Shown piece by piece: positions 16,854 to 25,412 of a DNA stretch of 40,942 bases. Each line of letters starts with the position of its first letter. The stretch's first letter is position 1. This stretch comes from an uncultured Dorea sp. (GTDB taxonomy: Bacteria > Bacillota > Clostridia > Lachnospirales > Lachnospiraceae). The translations under genes were made by a program, and so were the position numbers. The stretch covers positions 1-40,942 of the forward strand of contig CAJTZE010000012.1 of assembly GCA_910584265.1 (NCBI GenBank), written 5' to 3'. The notes beneath the pieces were generated by a model. That model was not told where the DNA came from, did not search any database, and saw nothing but the letters and a program-made list of their open reading frames with translations.

Positions 16854-18536
16854 TTATGATTCCTTTTTCTTAAGGTCTTCCTCGTCAAAGGCTTCGCTGA
16901 TCGGCGCACCGGGCGCCACCATCGGCCATACCTTATCATCCGAATCAATCCGGCAGTCGATCACCACCGGACCCTCCATTGCAAGCGCCTTTTCAAATGC
17001 TTCTTTAAATTCTTCCCGTGATGTAACCCGGATCCCTGATGCTCCCAGCGCTTCCGCAAGCTTCACAAAATCCACCTTATCATTCAGCACGGTAGCCGAG
17101 TATCTCTTGCCGTAGAATAAGTCCTGCCACTGGCGGACCATTCCCAGCACATGATTGTTCATCACAACCTGGATCACCGGAATATGATACCTGGCCGCCG
17201 TTGCGATCTCATTCATATTCATGCGGAAGCATCCGTCTCCCGCAATATTTACAACCGTCTTTTCCGGCCTTCCCATCTTCGCACCAAGGGAAGCTCCCAG
17301 ACCGTAGCCCATGGTGCCCAAGCCTCCTGAGGTCAGAAGAGTCCTCGGCTCCGTAAATTTATAATACTGGGCCGCCCACATCTGATGCTGGCCTACCTCC
17401 GTAACCACAAGGGCATCCCCCTTTGTCTGACGGTAAATCTCCTCAATTACATACGGCCCTGTCAATCCCTCCGGCGAATACGCAAGCGGATATTTTTCCT
17501 TGTATTCCTGGATCTTTGCAATCCATTCCGGGTGGCTTAGCTGTTTCAGCTTCTCATTCACTTTGGAAAGGGACACCCTCAGATCGCCCACGATTCCCTC
17601 ATGGATGATCACATTCTTATTCATCTCCGCCGCATCCACATCAAACTGCAGGATTTTAGCACGGCTTGCAAATTTCTTCGCATTGCCGGTAACCCGGTCG
17701 CTGAATCTGGCGCCCAGCACGATCAGCAGGTCGCATTCGCTGACCCCATAATTTGCCGCCTTCGTTCCGTGCATGCCAAGCATCCCCGTATACAGTTCAT
17801 CGGTTCCGGGAAATGCGCCCTTTCCCATCAGGGAATCGGTAACCGGCGCATCCACTTTTTTCACAAATTCATAAATCTCCTTCGACGCGCCTGACAGGAT
17901 CCCGCCTCCGCCGATGAAAATAAACGGCTTCTTTGATTTGCCGATCATCCTTACCGCATGTTCCAGCTTTGATTCACTGATATGTCCGTCCGGCTGAACA
18001 GGCTCAATCTCCGCCCGCTTATAATCTGCCTTATCGGCGGTTACATCCTTGGGAATATCGATCAGGACCGGCCCCGGCCTTCCCTTCTTCGCAATAACGA
18101 ATGCCTTGCGGATGGTTTCCGCTAGCTGTTTTACATCCTTTACTATATAATTATGCTTGGTAATCGGCATGGTGACTCCCGCAATGTCCACTTCCTGAAA
18201 GCTGTCCTTTCCAAGAAGGGATACCCCTACATTACAGGTGATTGCCACCACGGGAATGGAATCCATATATGCCGTTGCAATTCCGGTTACCAGATTGGTT
18301 GCCCCCGGCCCGCTGGTAGCGAAACATACGCCGACCTTACCGGTTGCCCGCGCATAGCCGTCGGCCGCATGTGACGCCCCCTGCTCATGGGAGGTTAAAA
18401 TATGTGTAATCTCATCACTGTGTTTGTACAGTTCGTCGTATACATTCAGGATTGCCCCGCCCGGATACCCGAAAACGGTGTCAACCCCCTGTTCCTTCAA
18501 ACATTCTATAACAATTTGTGATCCTGTAAGCTGCAT
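16854..18536 (-). CDS. ilvB: Acetolactate synthase large (catalytic) subunit
   Basis: Thiamine-diphosphate enzyme that condenses pyruvate with pyruvate or 2-oxobutyrate at the start of valine and isoleucine synthesis. It has 560 residues. The catalytic glutamate is in TSHEQGASHAADGYARA (Glu51), and the ThDP/Mg site spans GDGCFRMNMNEIATAARY to MNN near residues 425-455. The central FAD domain is present (LGARFSDRVTGN). The family segment MVAPGAPISEAF closes the protein. No small regulatory subunit gene (ilvN/ilvH) lies beside it, so it must be elsewhere or absent. It starts 21 bases after the ilvD stop codon and is probably cotranscribed. Confidence 0.95.
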   Translation of the reverse strand: MQLTGSQIVIECLKEQGVDTVFGYPGGAILNVYDELYKHSDEITHILTSHEQGASHAADGYARATGKVGVCFATSGPGATNLVTGIATAYMDSIPVVAITCNVGVSLLGKDSFQEVDIAGVTMPITKHNYIVKDVKQLAETIRKAFVIAKKGRPGPVLIDIPKDVTADKADYKRAEIEPVQPDGHISESKLEHAVRMIGKSKKPFIFIGGGGILSGASKEIYEFVKKVDAPVTDSLMGKGAFPGTDELYTGMLGMHGTKAANYGVSECDLLIVLGARFSDRVTGNAKKFASRAKILQFDVDAAEMNKNVIIHEGIVGDLRVSLSKVNEKLKQLSHPEWIAKIQEYKEKYPLAYSPEGLTGPYVIEEIYRQTKGDALVVTEVGQHQMWAAQYYKFTEPRTLLTSGGLGTMGYGLGASLGAKMGRPEKTVVNIAGDGCFRMNMNEIATAARYHIPVIQVVMNNHVLGMVRQWQDLFYGKRYSATVLNDKVDFVKLAEALGASGIRVTSREEFKEAFEKALAMEGPVVIDCRIDSDDKVWPMVAPGAPISEAFDEEDLKKKES

Positions 18537-18557
18537 CCTATAACCCTCTCTAACGAA

Positions 18558-20228
18558 TTATTTCTTTGGAATCTCAAGAACCGCGCCCCGGTTTCCGGAG
18601 GTAACCATTGACGCATATCTTGCCAGATATCCGGTGGTAACCTTCGGCTCTCTCGGCCGCCAGTTCTTTCTTCTTTCTTCTAATACTTCATCGGAAACGT
18701 CCAGTTCAAGGGACAGCTCCGGAATATTTATCTTAATGATATCGCCTTCCTCTACCAGCGCAATGGGACCGCCCACTGCCGCCTCCGGCGACACATGGCC
18801 GATGGAAGCGCCTCTGGACGCGCCGCTGAACCGTCCGTCTGTAATCAGCGCAACACTGGAGCCAAGGCCCATGCCTGCGATCGCAGAGGTCGGATTCAGC
18901 ATCTCACGCATGCCAGGCCCCCCTTTGGGTCCCTCATAGCGGATGACCACCACATCTCCTGCCTGGATCTTACCACCCTTGATCGCCTCAATTGCATCCT
19001 CTTCACATTCAAATACCCTTGCCGGGCCTTCATGCACCAGCATTTCCTCCACAACTGCAGAGCGCTTCACCACGCTGCCGTCAGGCGCAAGATTTCCCTT
19101 CAATACTGCCAGGCCTCCGGTCTTAGAATATGGATTCTCCACCGGACGGATCACCTCCGGATTCCGATTTACGGCATCCTTGATATTTTCTCCCACCGTC
19201 TGTCCTGTAACAGTCATGCAGTCTGTATGTAACAAATCCAGCTTATCCAGCTCCTTCATAACCGCATATACGCCGCCTGCCTCATTCAGATCCTCCATAT
19301 AGGTCGGGCCTGCCGGAGCAAGGTGGCACAGATTCGGCGTCTTCTCACTGATGCCGTTTGCAAAATCAATCTCAAAGTCCATGCCGATCTCATGCGCGAT
19401 CGCGGGAAGATGCAGCATACTGTTGGTAGAGCATCCCAGCGCCATATCAACCGTCAGTGCATTTAAAATGGCATCCTCTGTCATAATATCCCTTGGACGG
19501 ATATTCTTCTCAAGCAGCTCCATCACCTTCATGCCAGCCCGCTTGGCAAGACGGATCCTCTCGGAATATACTGCCGGGATCGTGCCGTTTCCGCCAAGTC
19601 CCATGCCCAGTACTTCGGTCAGGCAGTTCATGCTGTTCGCCGTATACATTCCGGAACAGGAACCGCAGGTCGGACAGGTCTTATTTTCAAATTCCAGAAG
19701 TCCTTCGTCAGACAGAGTTCCGGCCGCATTGGCTCCCACTGCCTCAAACATGCTGGAAAGGCTGGTCTTCTTTCCCTGTACCCGGCCTGCCAGCATGGGT
19801 CCTCCGCTGACGAAAATCGTCGGCACGTTGATCCTTGCCGCCGCCATCAGAAGTCCCGGCACGTTCTTGTCACAGTTCGGCACCATAACCAGAGCGTCAA
19901 ACTGATGTGCTAGAGCCATAGACTCTGTTGAATCCGCAATTAAATCTCTGGTAACCAGGGAATATTTCATGCCGATATGTCCCATCGCAATTCCGTCGCA
20001 CACTGCGATCGCCGGAAATACGATCGGCGTACCTCCTGCCATGGCAACCCCCTGCTTTACTGCATTCACAATCTTATCCAGATTCATGTGTCCCGGAACG
20101 ATCTCATTATAGGAGCTTACGATACCGACTAACGGCCGCTCCATCTCTTCCTTGGTAAGGCCAAGCGCGTTAAAAAGCGACCTGTGCGGCGCCTGCTGTT
20201 TTCCCTTTGTAACTGTATCACTCTTCAT
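18558..20228 (-). CDS. ilvD: Dihydroxy-acid dehydratase
   Basis: Iron-sulfur dehydratase that makes the 2-oxo acid precursors of valine and isoleucine. It has 556 residues. Cysteines expected for the cluster are visible in MVPNCDKNVPG and CPTCGSCSGMYTANSMN, and the family segment DGRFSGASRGASIGHVSPEA lies in the C-terminal domain. A strong GAGAAGGAGGAAG site precedes the start. It lies 111 bases downstream of leuB and directly upstream of ilvB, encoding two non-consecutive steps of one pathway; ilvC is not in the window. Confidence 0.97.
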   Translation of the reverse strand: MKSDTVTKGKQQAPHRSLFNALGLTKEEMERPLVGIVSSYNEIVPGHMNLDKIVNAVKQGVAMAGGTPIVFPAIAVCDGIAMGHIGMKYSLVTRDLIADSTESMALAHQFDALVMVPNCDKNVPGLLMAAARINVPTIFVSGGPMLAGRVQGKKTSLSSMFEAVGANAAGTLSDEGLLEFENKTCPTCGSCSGMYTANSMNCLTEVLGMGLGGNGTIPAVYSERIRLAKRAGMKVMELLEKNIRPRDIMTEDAILNALTVDMALGCSTNSMLHLPAIAHEIGMDFEIDFANGISEKTPNLCHLAPAGPTYMEDLNEAGGVYAVMKELDKLDLLHTDCMTVTGQTVGENIKDAVNRNPEVIRPVENPYSKTGGLAVLKGNLAPDGSVVKRSAVVEEMLVHEGPARVFECEEDAIEAIKGGKIQAGDVVVIRYEGPKGGPGMREMLNPTSAIAGMGLGSSVALITDGRFSGASRGASIGHVSPEAAVGGPIALVEEGDIIKINIPELSLELDVSDEVLEERRKNWRPREPKVTTGYLARYASMVTSGNRGAVLEIPKK

Positions 20229-20339
20229 TTTTCTTCCTCCTTCTCATCGGTCATTAGACATAAGATGCTTTCTCACCTATCTCTATCTTTCATCTGCCAT
20301 TCTATATCTTCTATGTATGATTCTAAGGAAGCACCCCTA

Positions 20340-21431
20340 TCAGTGTTTCCCTATATATCCTGTAATCAGGTCTCCCATCTGAGCTGTGCCGATCTGCGTC
20401 TTCCCCTCCGACATAATATCAATGGTGCGGCAACCTTCCTTCAGCACTCTTGATACAGCCTCTTCTATAGCCTCTGCTTCCTTGTCCAGATCAAAACTGA
20501 ACCGGAGCATCATTGCCGCCGACAGAATGGTTGCAATCGGATTGGCAATCCCTTTCCCTGCGATATCCGGCGCAGAACCGCCGCTCGGTTCATAGAGACC
20601 GAACTTCGTCTCGTTCAGGCTGGCACTTGCCAGCATTCCTATCGAGCCGGTCACCATACTCGCCTCATCCGAAAGGATGTCTCCAAACATATTCTCAGTC
20701 AGGATTACATCAAACTGCTTCGGATCCTTTACAAGCTGCATCGCACAGTTATCCACCAGCATATGCTCCAGTGTTACCTCCGGATATTCCTCTGCAGCCT
20801 GCTCTACAACCTTCCTCCATAGCCGTGAGGAATCCAGGACATTCGCCTTATCCACACTGGTAACCTTCTTCCTGCGCTTCATGGCAATATCAAAACCGCG
20901 CTTTGCAATGCGCCTGATCTCGTTCTCATTATAGCAGAGAGAATCCATTGCTGTCAGGACTCCATTTTCTTCCACCGTCTTCCGCTCTCCAAAATAGAGC
21001 CCTCCGGTCAGTTCCCGCATGATCATCATATCAAAGCCGCCCTCGGTAATCTCCTCCTTCAGCGGACAGGCGCCTTTCAGCTCCTCATACAAGACTGCCG
21101 GCCTTAAATTAGCAAACAGATTCAGTTCCTTCCTTATCTTAAGCAGTCCGGCCTCCGGCCTCTTCGACGGCTCTAATTTATACCACGGGGAAGTCTTCGC
21201 ATCTCCTCCGATGGAACCCATCAAAACCGCATCACAGGACTTTGCCCTCTGAATCGTCTCATCCGTGAGAGGAATCCCATGCACGTCTATGGATGCGCCC
21301 CCCATCAAAAGCTGCTCATAAGAGCAGGTATGCCCGTAAACTTCCGCCGTCTTATCTAAAACCTTCATCGCCTCCGTCACAATCTCCGGTCCGATCCCGT
21401 CCCCTTTAATCACACCAATCTTCAGATTCAT
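20340..21431 (-). CDS. leuB: 3-Isopropylmalate dehydrogenase
   Basis: NAD+-dependent oxidative decarboxylase in leucine synthesis. It has 363 residues, beginning with IGVIKGDGIGPEIVTEAMKVL. Substrate and metal signatures are RELTGGLYFGER (near 139), the DNCAMQLVKDP segment and NMFGDILSDEASMVTGSIGMLASASL. It appears to be the first gene of the leuB-ilvD-ilvB-serC-serA unit. The upstream gap to the yajC terminator is only about 80 bases, too short for a T-box leader. leuA, leuC and leuD are not in the window. Confidence 0.97.
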   Translation of the reverse strand: MNLKIGVIKGDGIGPEIVTEAMKVLDKTAEVYGHTCSYEQLLMGGASIDVHGIPLTDETIQRAKSCDAVLMGSIGGDAKTSPWYKLEPSKRPEAGLLKIRKELNLFANLRPAVLYEELKGACPLKEEITEGGFDMMIMRELTGGLYFGERKTVEENGVLTAMDSLCYNENEIRRIAKRGFDIAMKRRKKVTSVDKANVLDSSRLWRKVVEQAAEEYPEVTLEHMLVDNCAMQLVKDPKQFDVILTENMFGDILSDEASMVTGSIGMLASASLNETKFGLYEPSGGSAPDIAGKGIANPIATILSAAMMLRFSFDLDKEAEAIEEAVSRVLKEGCRTIDIMSEGKTQIGTAQMGDLITGYIGKH

Positions 21432-21515
21432 ACGATACTTCCTTTCTGCATTCGCTGTTATCGTCTATCTTATCGCATTTTTCTTTTGCTTTCAACCCTT
21501 CATTGCCGAAAACAG

Positions 21516-21550
21516 CAAAAAACTAGAGCGTCCTCTGTTTTAGAGGACGC
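21516..21550 (-). terminator. Terminator of yajC
   Basis: A perfect 9-bp stem (GCGTCCTCT / AGAGGACGC) with a 5-nt loop, followed on the minus strand by TCTAGTTTTTT. It isolates the leuB unit from yajC. Confidence 0.93.
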
Positions 21551-21577
21551 CCGATTTCTTTCTACGCTTCTATTCGA

Positions 21578-21886
21578 TTACTCAGCCGCAGCCAGTTTCT
21601 CAACCTGTGCAATTGCAGCCTTCTGCATTGGAATACGGCAGTTTCTGTTACTGCCAAATTCAACAATTACATCGTCATCGGTAATATCGATAATAACCCC
21701 GTAAAATCCGCTGGTGGTAAGTACGGTATCCCCAACCTCCAGTTCAGAAATCATCGCCGCAATCCTCTTCTGTTCCTTTTTCTGCGGTCTCATCAAAATC
21801 CAGTAAAATCCTCCGATAATAACTGCATAAATAAGAATTATACCAAGTCCGCCGCCAAAGCCTCCTGACGCTGCTAATGAAAACAT
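21578..21886 (-). CDS. yajC: Preprotein translocase subunit YajC
   Basis: A 102-residue small membrane protein associated with the SecDF-YidC accessory complex of the Sec translocon. A glycine-rich N-terminus leads into one transmembrane helix (about 14-31), followed by the family signature RPQKKEQKR and a small cytoplasmic beta domain (VGDTVLTTSGFYGVIIDI). AGGAGG precedes the start. It follows tgt, a conserved neighbourhood in bacteria, but has its own promoter and terminator here. Confidence 0.96.
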   Translation of the reverse strand: MFSLAASGGFGGGLGIILIYAVIIGGFYWILMRPQKKEQKRIAAMISELEVGDTVLTTSGFYGVIIDITDDDVIVEFGSNRNCRIPMQKAAIAQVEKLAAAE

Positions 21887-21944
21887 ATCTTATTCCTCCT
21901 AATAAATTGCTGTTCCTTATTCTTCTTTTTTAGACACTAATGGT

Positions 21945-21973
21945 ATCATACACAATTTCCGCTGATTCAGCAA
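21945..21973 (-). promoter_or_regulatory. Promoter of yajC
   Basis: Minus-strand TTGCTG (21973-21968), a 17-base spacer and TATGAT (21950-21945), about 60 bases ahead of yajC. Confidence 0.5.
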
Positions 21974-22055
21974 GGGTTTTTTCAATTCTTTATACTTTTT
22001 CGTTCCGCCGCATTATTTTCTGCAGACCTCCTGCCTTACGATCCGCGATAACAGC

Positions 22056-23207
22056 TTACTTCTCAAGACCCTCTAATGTCTTTTTCTTAAATTCTCTGTA
22101 GGTTCCTGCGTCTATTGCACTGCGGATGTCTTCCATCAGATGATTGTAGAAATACAGGTTGTGAAGCACACAGAGCCGCATCCCCAGCATTTCCTTCGCC
22201 TTTAGGAGATGCCGGATATAAGCCCGGGAGTATTTCCGGCAGGCCGGACAGCCGCAGCCTTCCTCTATAGGCCTGTCATCCAGCTCGTATTTGACATTAA
22301 ATAGATTGCGTTTTCCTGTTCTGGTATAGACATGCCCGTGTCTTCCATTCCGGCTGGGATATACACAATCAAAGAAATCCACGCCTCTATCCACAGCCTC
22401 CAGAATATTGGCAGGGGTTCCCACGCCCATCAGGTAGACCGGCTTATCTTCCGGCAGATGCGGTACCACCGTATCCAAAATCCGGTACATCTCTTCGTGG
22501 GACTCTCCCACGGCCAGTCCTCCCACAGCATAGCCGTCCAGCTTTAGCTCTGCGATTTCCTTAGCATGACGTATCCGGATGTCCTCATAAATGCCGCCCT
22601 GATTGATACCGAACAGCATCTGCTGTCTGTTAATGGTATCCTCCAGCCCGTTCAGCCTGTCCATCTCTTTCTTGCACCGGTGGAGCCATCTGGTGGTGCG
22701 GTTCACCGACTTCTGCATATAATCCCTGTCTGCAACGCTGGACGGACACTCGTCAAATGCCATGGCGATGGTGGAAGCCAGATTAGACTGTATCTGCATG
22801 CTTTCCTCCGGTCCCATAAATATCTTCCTGCCGTCAATATGGGACTGGAAATACACGCCCTCCTCCTTGATCTTCCGTAAGCCCGCCAGCGAAAACACCT
22901 GAAATCCGCCGGAATCCGTAAGGATCGGCTTATCCCACACCATAAACTTATGCAGGCCTCCAAGCCTCTTTACCACCGTATCCCCCGGCCTTACATGGAG
23001 ATGATAGGTGTTAGAAAGCTCCACCTGTGTCCCGATCTCCTGCAGATCCTCCGTAGACACAGCTCCTTTAATTGCAGCAGCCGTGCCCACATTCATAAAT
23101 ACAGGAGTCTCAATCGTTCCATGCACCGTGTGGAGCCGTCCCCGTTTCGCTTTTCCGTCCTTTTTCAACAATACATACATAAAAACAAACGCCCCGGCAA
23201 ACCGCAC
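22056..23207 (-). CDS. tgt: tRNA-guanine(34) transglycosylase
   Basis: Exchanges guanine-34 for preQ1 in tRNAs with GUN anticodons, a step of queuosine formation. It has 383 residues from the GTG at 23207, or 374 from an ATG at 23180. Key segments are DSGGFQVFSL with a catalytic aspartate, GGLAVGES, the second catalytic aspartate region FDCVYPSRNGRHG and the zinc site CGCPACRKYSRAYIRHL. The AAAGGAG site (23224-23218) is 10 bases from the GTG but 37 bases from the ATG. However, the GTG sits inside a terminator-like hairpin and homologues usually begin MYxLLKKDG, matching the ATG. The true start is therefore unresolved. The upstream neighbour is an L,D-transpeptidase gene. Confidence 0.95.
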   Translation of the reverse strand: MRFAGAFVFMYVLLKKDGKAKRGRLHTVHGTIETPVFMNVGTAAAIKGAVSTEDLQEIGTQVELSNTYHLHVRPGDTVVKRLGGLHKFMVWDKPILTDSGGFQVFSLAGLRKIKEEGVYFQSHIDGRKIFMGPEESMQIQSNLASTIAMAFDECPSSVADRDYMQKSVNRTTRWLHRCKKEMDRLNGLEDTINRQQMLFGINQGGIYEDIRIRHAKEIAELKLDGYAVGGLAVGESHEEMYRILDTVVPHLPEDKPVYLMGVGTPANILEAVDRGVDFFDCVYPSRNGRHGHVYTRTGKRNLFNVKYELDDRPIEEGCGCPACRKYSRAYIRHLLKAKEMLGMRLCVLHNLYFYNHLMEDIRSAIDAGTYREFKKKTLEGLEK

Positions 23208-23215
23208 CGAGGCGC
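23181..23215 (-). terminator. Terminator-like hairpin at the start of tgt
   Basis: On the minus strand an 8-bp stem (CGCCTCGG at 23214-23207 with CCGGGGCG at 23197-23190, one G-U pair) with a 9-nt loop is followed by TTTGTTTTT, then directly by the ATG at 23180. It has every feature of an intrinsic terminator for the upstream transpeptidase gene, yet lies between the tgt ribosome binding site and its probable ATG. It may act as an attenuator or a structured spacer. Confidence 0.75.
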
Positions 23216-23225
23216 ATCTCCTTTC

Positions 23226-25169
23226 TTAATAGTGGCAGACAACCGGCACTCCAGCCTGGATCAGGCCGTACAGCTGAGCCGCCGCCGATACCGGCATATT
23301 TACGCAGCCGTGGGAACCGTAGGTCAGATATCTGGCTCCTCCAAAGGCCGACTGCCAGGTTGCATCATGAAAGCCTATGCCTCCATTAAACGGCATCCAA
23401 TAAGAAACTGGAGACTCATACTCATAGGTTCCGTCTGGAAGCTTCTTGCCCCGAAGCACCTGATTCGGCGCCTTATAGGCCAGCGTATATACCCCCTGAG
23501 GCGTAGCATGCCCCTTATTTGGATTGCCTGTAACAATTGACGACTGCATAACGCACTGTCCATCCTGGAAATAGAACATGTGCTGATTCGTAAGATCCAC
23601 TTCTGCGTAGGTACCTCCAAAATCATTCCCCTCATGGGTCGCAGCACGCCTTGCATAATTCGGTTCTCTGGTAACCGTCTCCGCGTTCTGGATATTCGCC
23701 GTCAATGCATTGTACTCTGCTTCCTGATCGATCAGCCATCCATAGCTGCCGCCCTCTACCTGAACGGAATTGCCAAAGCCCGTTGTAAAAGTCCTGGGCC
23801 TCCCATAGGTGTCATACTTCTCAGCCAATCCGGCAATGTATCCCCTCACCGCATCCTGATTAAAGGTAACCTGCATATTCTCATCCACATTGATCCACTG
23901 GGCTATCACAGATGCATCCACAACTTCCGTGTACGGTGTAAAATCCAGTGTAATATTAGCGCCGAGATAACTGTTCATAGCATCCCTTGCCGCCGCAACC
24001 TCCGGTGACTCCGAGGTAAATACCGGAAGAATATAACATTCCTTTTCTTCCAGATCAAGCTCCGGCACAAAACCGCTGATCGCCTCATTCACAGCCTTTA
24101 TAAACTTCTCATTATCAATCTGTGTGCCAAGCTCCTCTTCCTTGATCTCAAACTGAGTATCCCTAAATTCCGGCCTTGCAGAAACGGACGGCGTCTGCTG
24201 CTCCGGATCCATACATGTCAGGGACGTGATCTCTGCATTCAGCTTCTCTTCGTCGTACTCCACTCCCACGGAAGCCTCTATCTCCGGAGGCTGCCAGAAT
24301 GCAGTTACCCACAAAAATGGATTCTGATCCTTCAAAAGTTTGTCCAGAGAATCATCCTTTACGTATTTCAGGGAAATATCCGTTCCCAAAATAGATTCCT
24401 CTTTTCCTCCCAGTTCTGCAAGGGTAAGGCTGTATCCTGCAACCTCGCCTTCCATATACTCCTGTACCTGCGAAACCGTATTCAGGGAAACATCTGCTCC
24501 GTTGATTTTGGTGTTATAATAAAAATGACTGTAAAAATATGCAGATACTCCCAAATACGCGGCGGCAAGCACCCCGATAATAGAAGCCATCGCAATCAGT
24601 ATCTTCTTTCTCCGTCGGTGCTTCTTGAATGCGATCTCCGCTTCTGTAGGCTCTCTGTCTTCATCCTCTTCGTCAAGATTCATTTCCTTTATCTCGTCAT
24701 CCTCAAGTCCCTCGGGGCCTTCCTCATCCTCCGGCTCTATATCTTCCTCAGCGTAATCGTCCTCGGGAAGTTCCTCGTCTTCCCCGGATTCCGGCTCGTC
24801 CTCGGGTTTTGAATCTTTCTCTGATTCTTCTGTCTTCTCCGGCCCTTCCTCCGATGCACGTTCTTCCTCCGGCTCTTCGTCTGAGGGTTCTTCTCCTTCT
24901 GCTGCTTCAGGGTCATCCTCCGCTTCTTCAGAGCCGGATTCCTTCTCAGAATCCTCCTTACCCTCTGTTTCAGCCGTCTCTATATAGTCCGGAGATTCCT
25001 CTTCCTCGAAATCCTCCGCTGGTTCTTCCTCCGACTCCGCATCTTCCTCATCATAGTCAGCCGCATCCTCAAACAATTCATCATTGCTGATAAACTGAAT
25101 CTCATCATCCGGCTCAGACTGACGTTTCCGGCGGAAAAAAGATTTTTTATTGTGATCTTTTTTTCTCAT
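23226..25169 (-). CDS. L,D-transpeptidase (YkuD domain) with long acidic N-terminal segment
   Basis: A 647-residue membrane-anchored peptidoglycan cross-linking enzyme. A basic start is followed by an extremely Glu/Asp-rich stretch (about 20-175), a basic patch and one transmembrane helix (about 189-212) that puts the rest outside. The extracellular part has a peptidoglycan-binding-like region (about 220-480) and a C-terminal YkuD domain. That domain shows FHDATW (His601) and the catalytic SHGCVNMP (His620, Cys622), so it should form meso-diaminopimelate 3-3 or related cross-links. The acidic segment is predicted cytoplasmic and disordered. It is transcribed divergently from aroC and just upstream of tgt. 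Confidence 0.93.
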   Translation of the reverse strand: MRKKDHNKKSFFRRKRQSEPDDEIQFISNDELFEDAADYDEEDAESEEEPAEDFEEEESPDYIETAETEGKEDSEKESGSEEAEDDPEAAEGEEPSDEEPEEERASEEGPEKTEESEKDSKPEDEPESGEDEELPEDDYAEEDIEPEDEEGPEGLEDDEIKEMNLDEEDEDREPTEAEIAFKKHRRRKKILIAMASIIGVLAAAYLGVSAYFYSHFYYNTKINGADVSLNTVSQVQEYMEGEVAGYSLTLAELGGKEESILGTDISLKYVKDDSLDKLLKDQNPFLWVTAFWQPPEIEASVGVEYDEEKLNAEITSLTCMDPEQQTPSVSARPEFRDTQFEIKEEELGTQIDNEKFIKAVNEAISGFVPELDLEEKECYILPVFTSESPEVAAARDAMNSYLGANITLDFTPYTEVVDASVIAQWINVDENMQVTFNQDAVRGYIAGLAEKYDTYGRPRTFTTGFGNSVQVEGGSYGWLIDQEAEYNALTANIQNAETVTREPNYARRAATHEGNDFGGTYAEVDLTNQHMFYFQDGQCVMQSSIVTGNPNKGHATPQGVYTLAYKAPNQVLRGKKLPDGTYEYESPVSYWMPFNGGIGFHDATWQSAFGGARYLTYGSHGCVNMPVSAAAQLYGLIQAGVPVVCHY

Positions 25170-25210
25170 CTGTCCTGCTCCTCACAAAAAAGTCTCAATA
25201 CAGCTTCATT

Positions 25211-25240
25211 ATAATACGCCGAATGTAAAAAGTACAGCAA
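25211..25240 (-). promoter_or_regulatory. Promoter of the L,D-transpeptidase gene
   Basis: Minus-strand TTGCTG (25240-25235), an 18-base spacer and TATTAT (25216-25211), about 42 bases before the start codon. An overlapping TATAAT three bases downstream is an alternative -10 but is less well spaced. Confidence 0.45.
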
Positions 25241-25349
25241 AAAATGCCTTTTTACGACGAATTGAATCTATAGGCCGCTGCCCGCTTTGTAATTGTATGC
25301 AGCTTACAGCTATATCATCCCGCCCATCTGCAATATGTATACTATAAAT

Positions 25350-25378
25350 TTGCCTTTTTATCAGGGATGATATATAAT
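25350..25378 (+). promoter_or_regulatory. Promoter of aroC
   Basis: TTGCCT (25350-25355), a 17-base spacer and a perfect TATAAT (25373-25378), 34 bases before the aroC start, with AAAGGAG as ribosome binding site. Confidence 0.7.
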
Positions 25379-25412
25379 TCAGGAAAATAAATGAAGCAAA
25401 GGAGACAAAAAT

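Noticed and set aside
19351..19905. 184-codon plus-strand frame opposite ilvD
   Set aside because: Antisense shadow of a highly conserved enzyme gene, with no start signals.
21432..21515. T-box leader before the leuB unit
   Set aside because: The gap is only about 80 bases and contains no T-box consensus or paired terminator/antiterminator.
24645..25112. Acidic-coding stretch as a DNA-level tandem repeat
   Set aside because: It is rich in GAA/GAG/TCC-type codons but has no regular period; it is low-complexity protein coding rather than a true repeat array.
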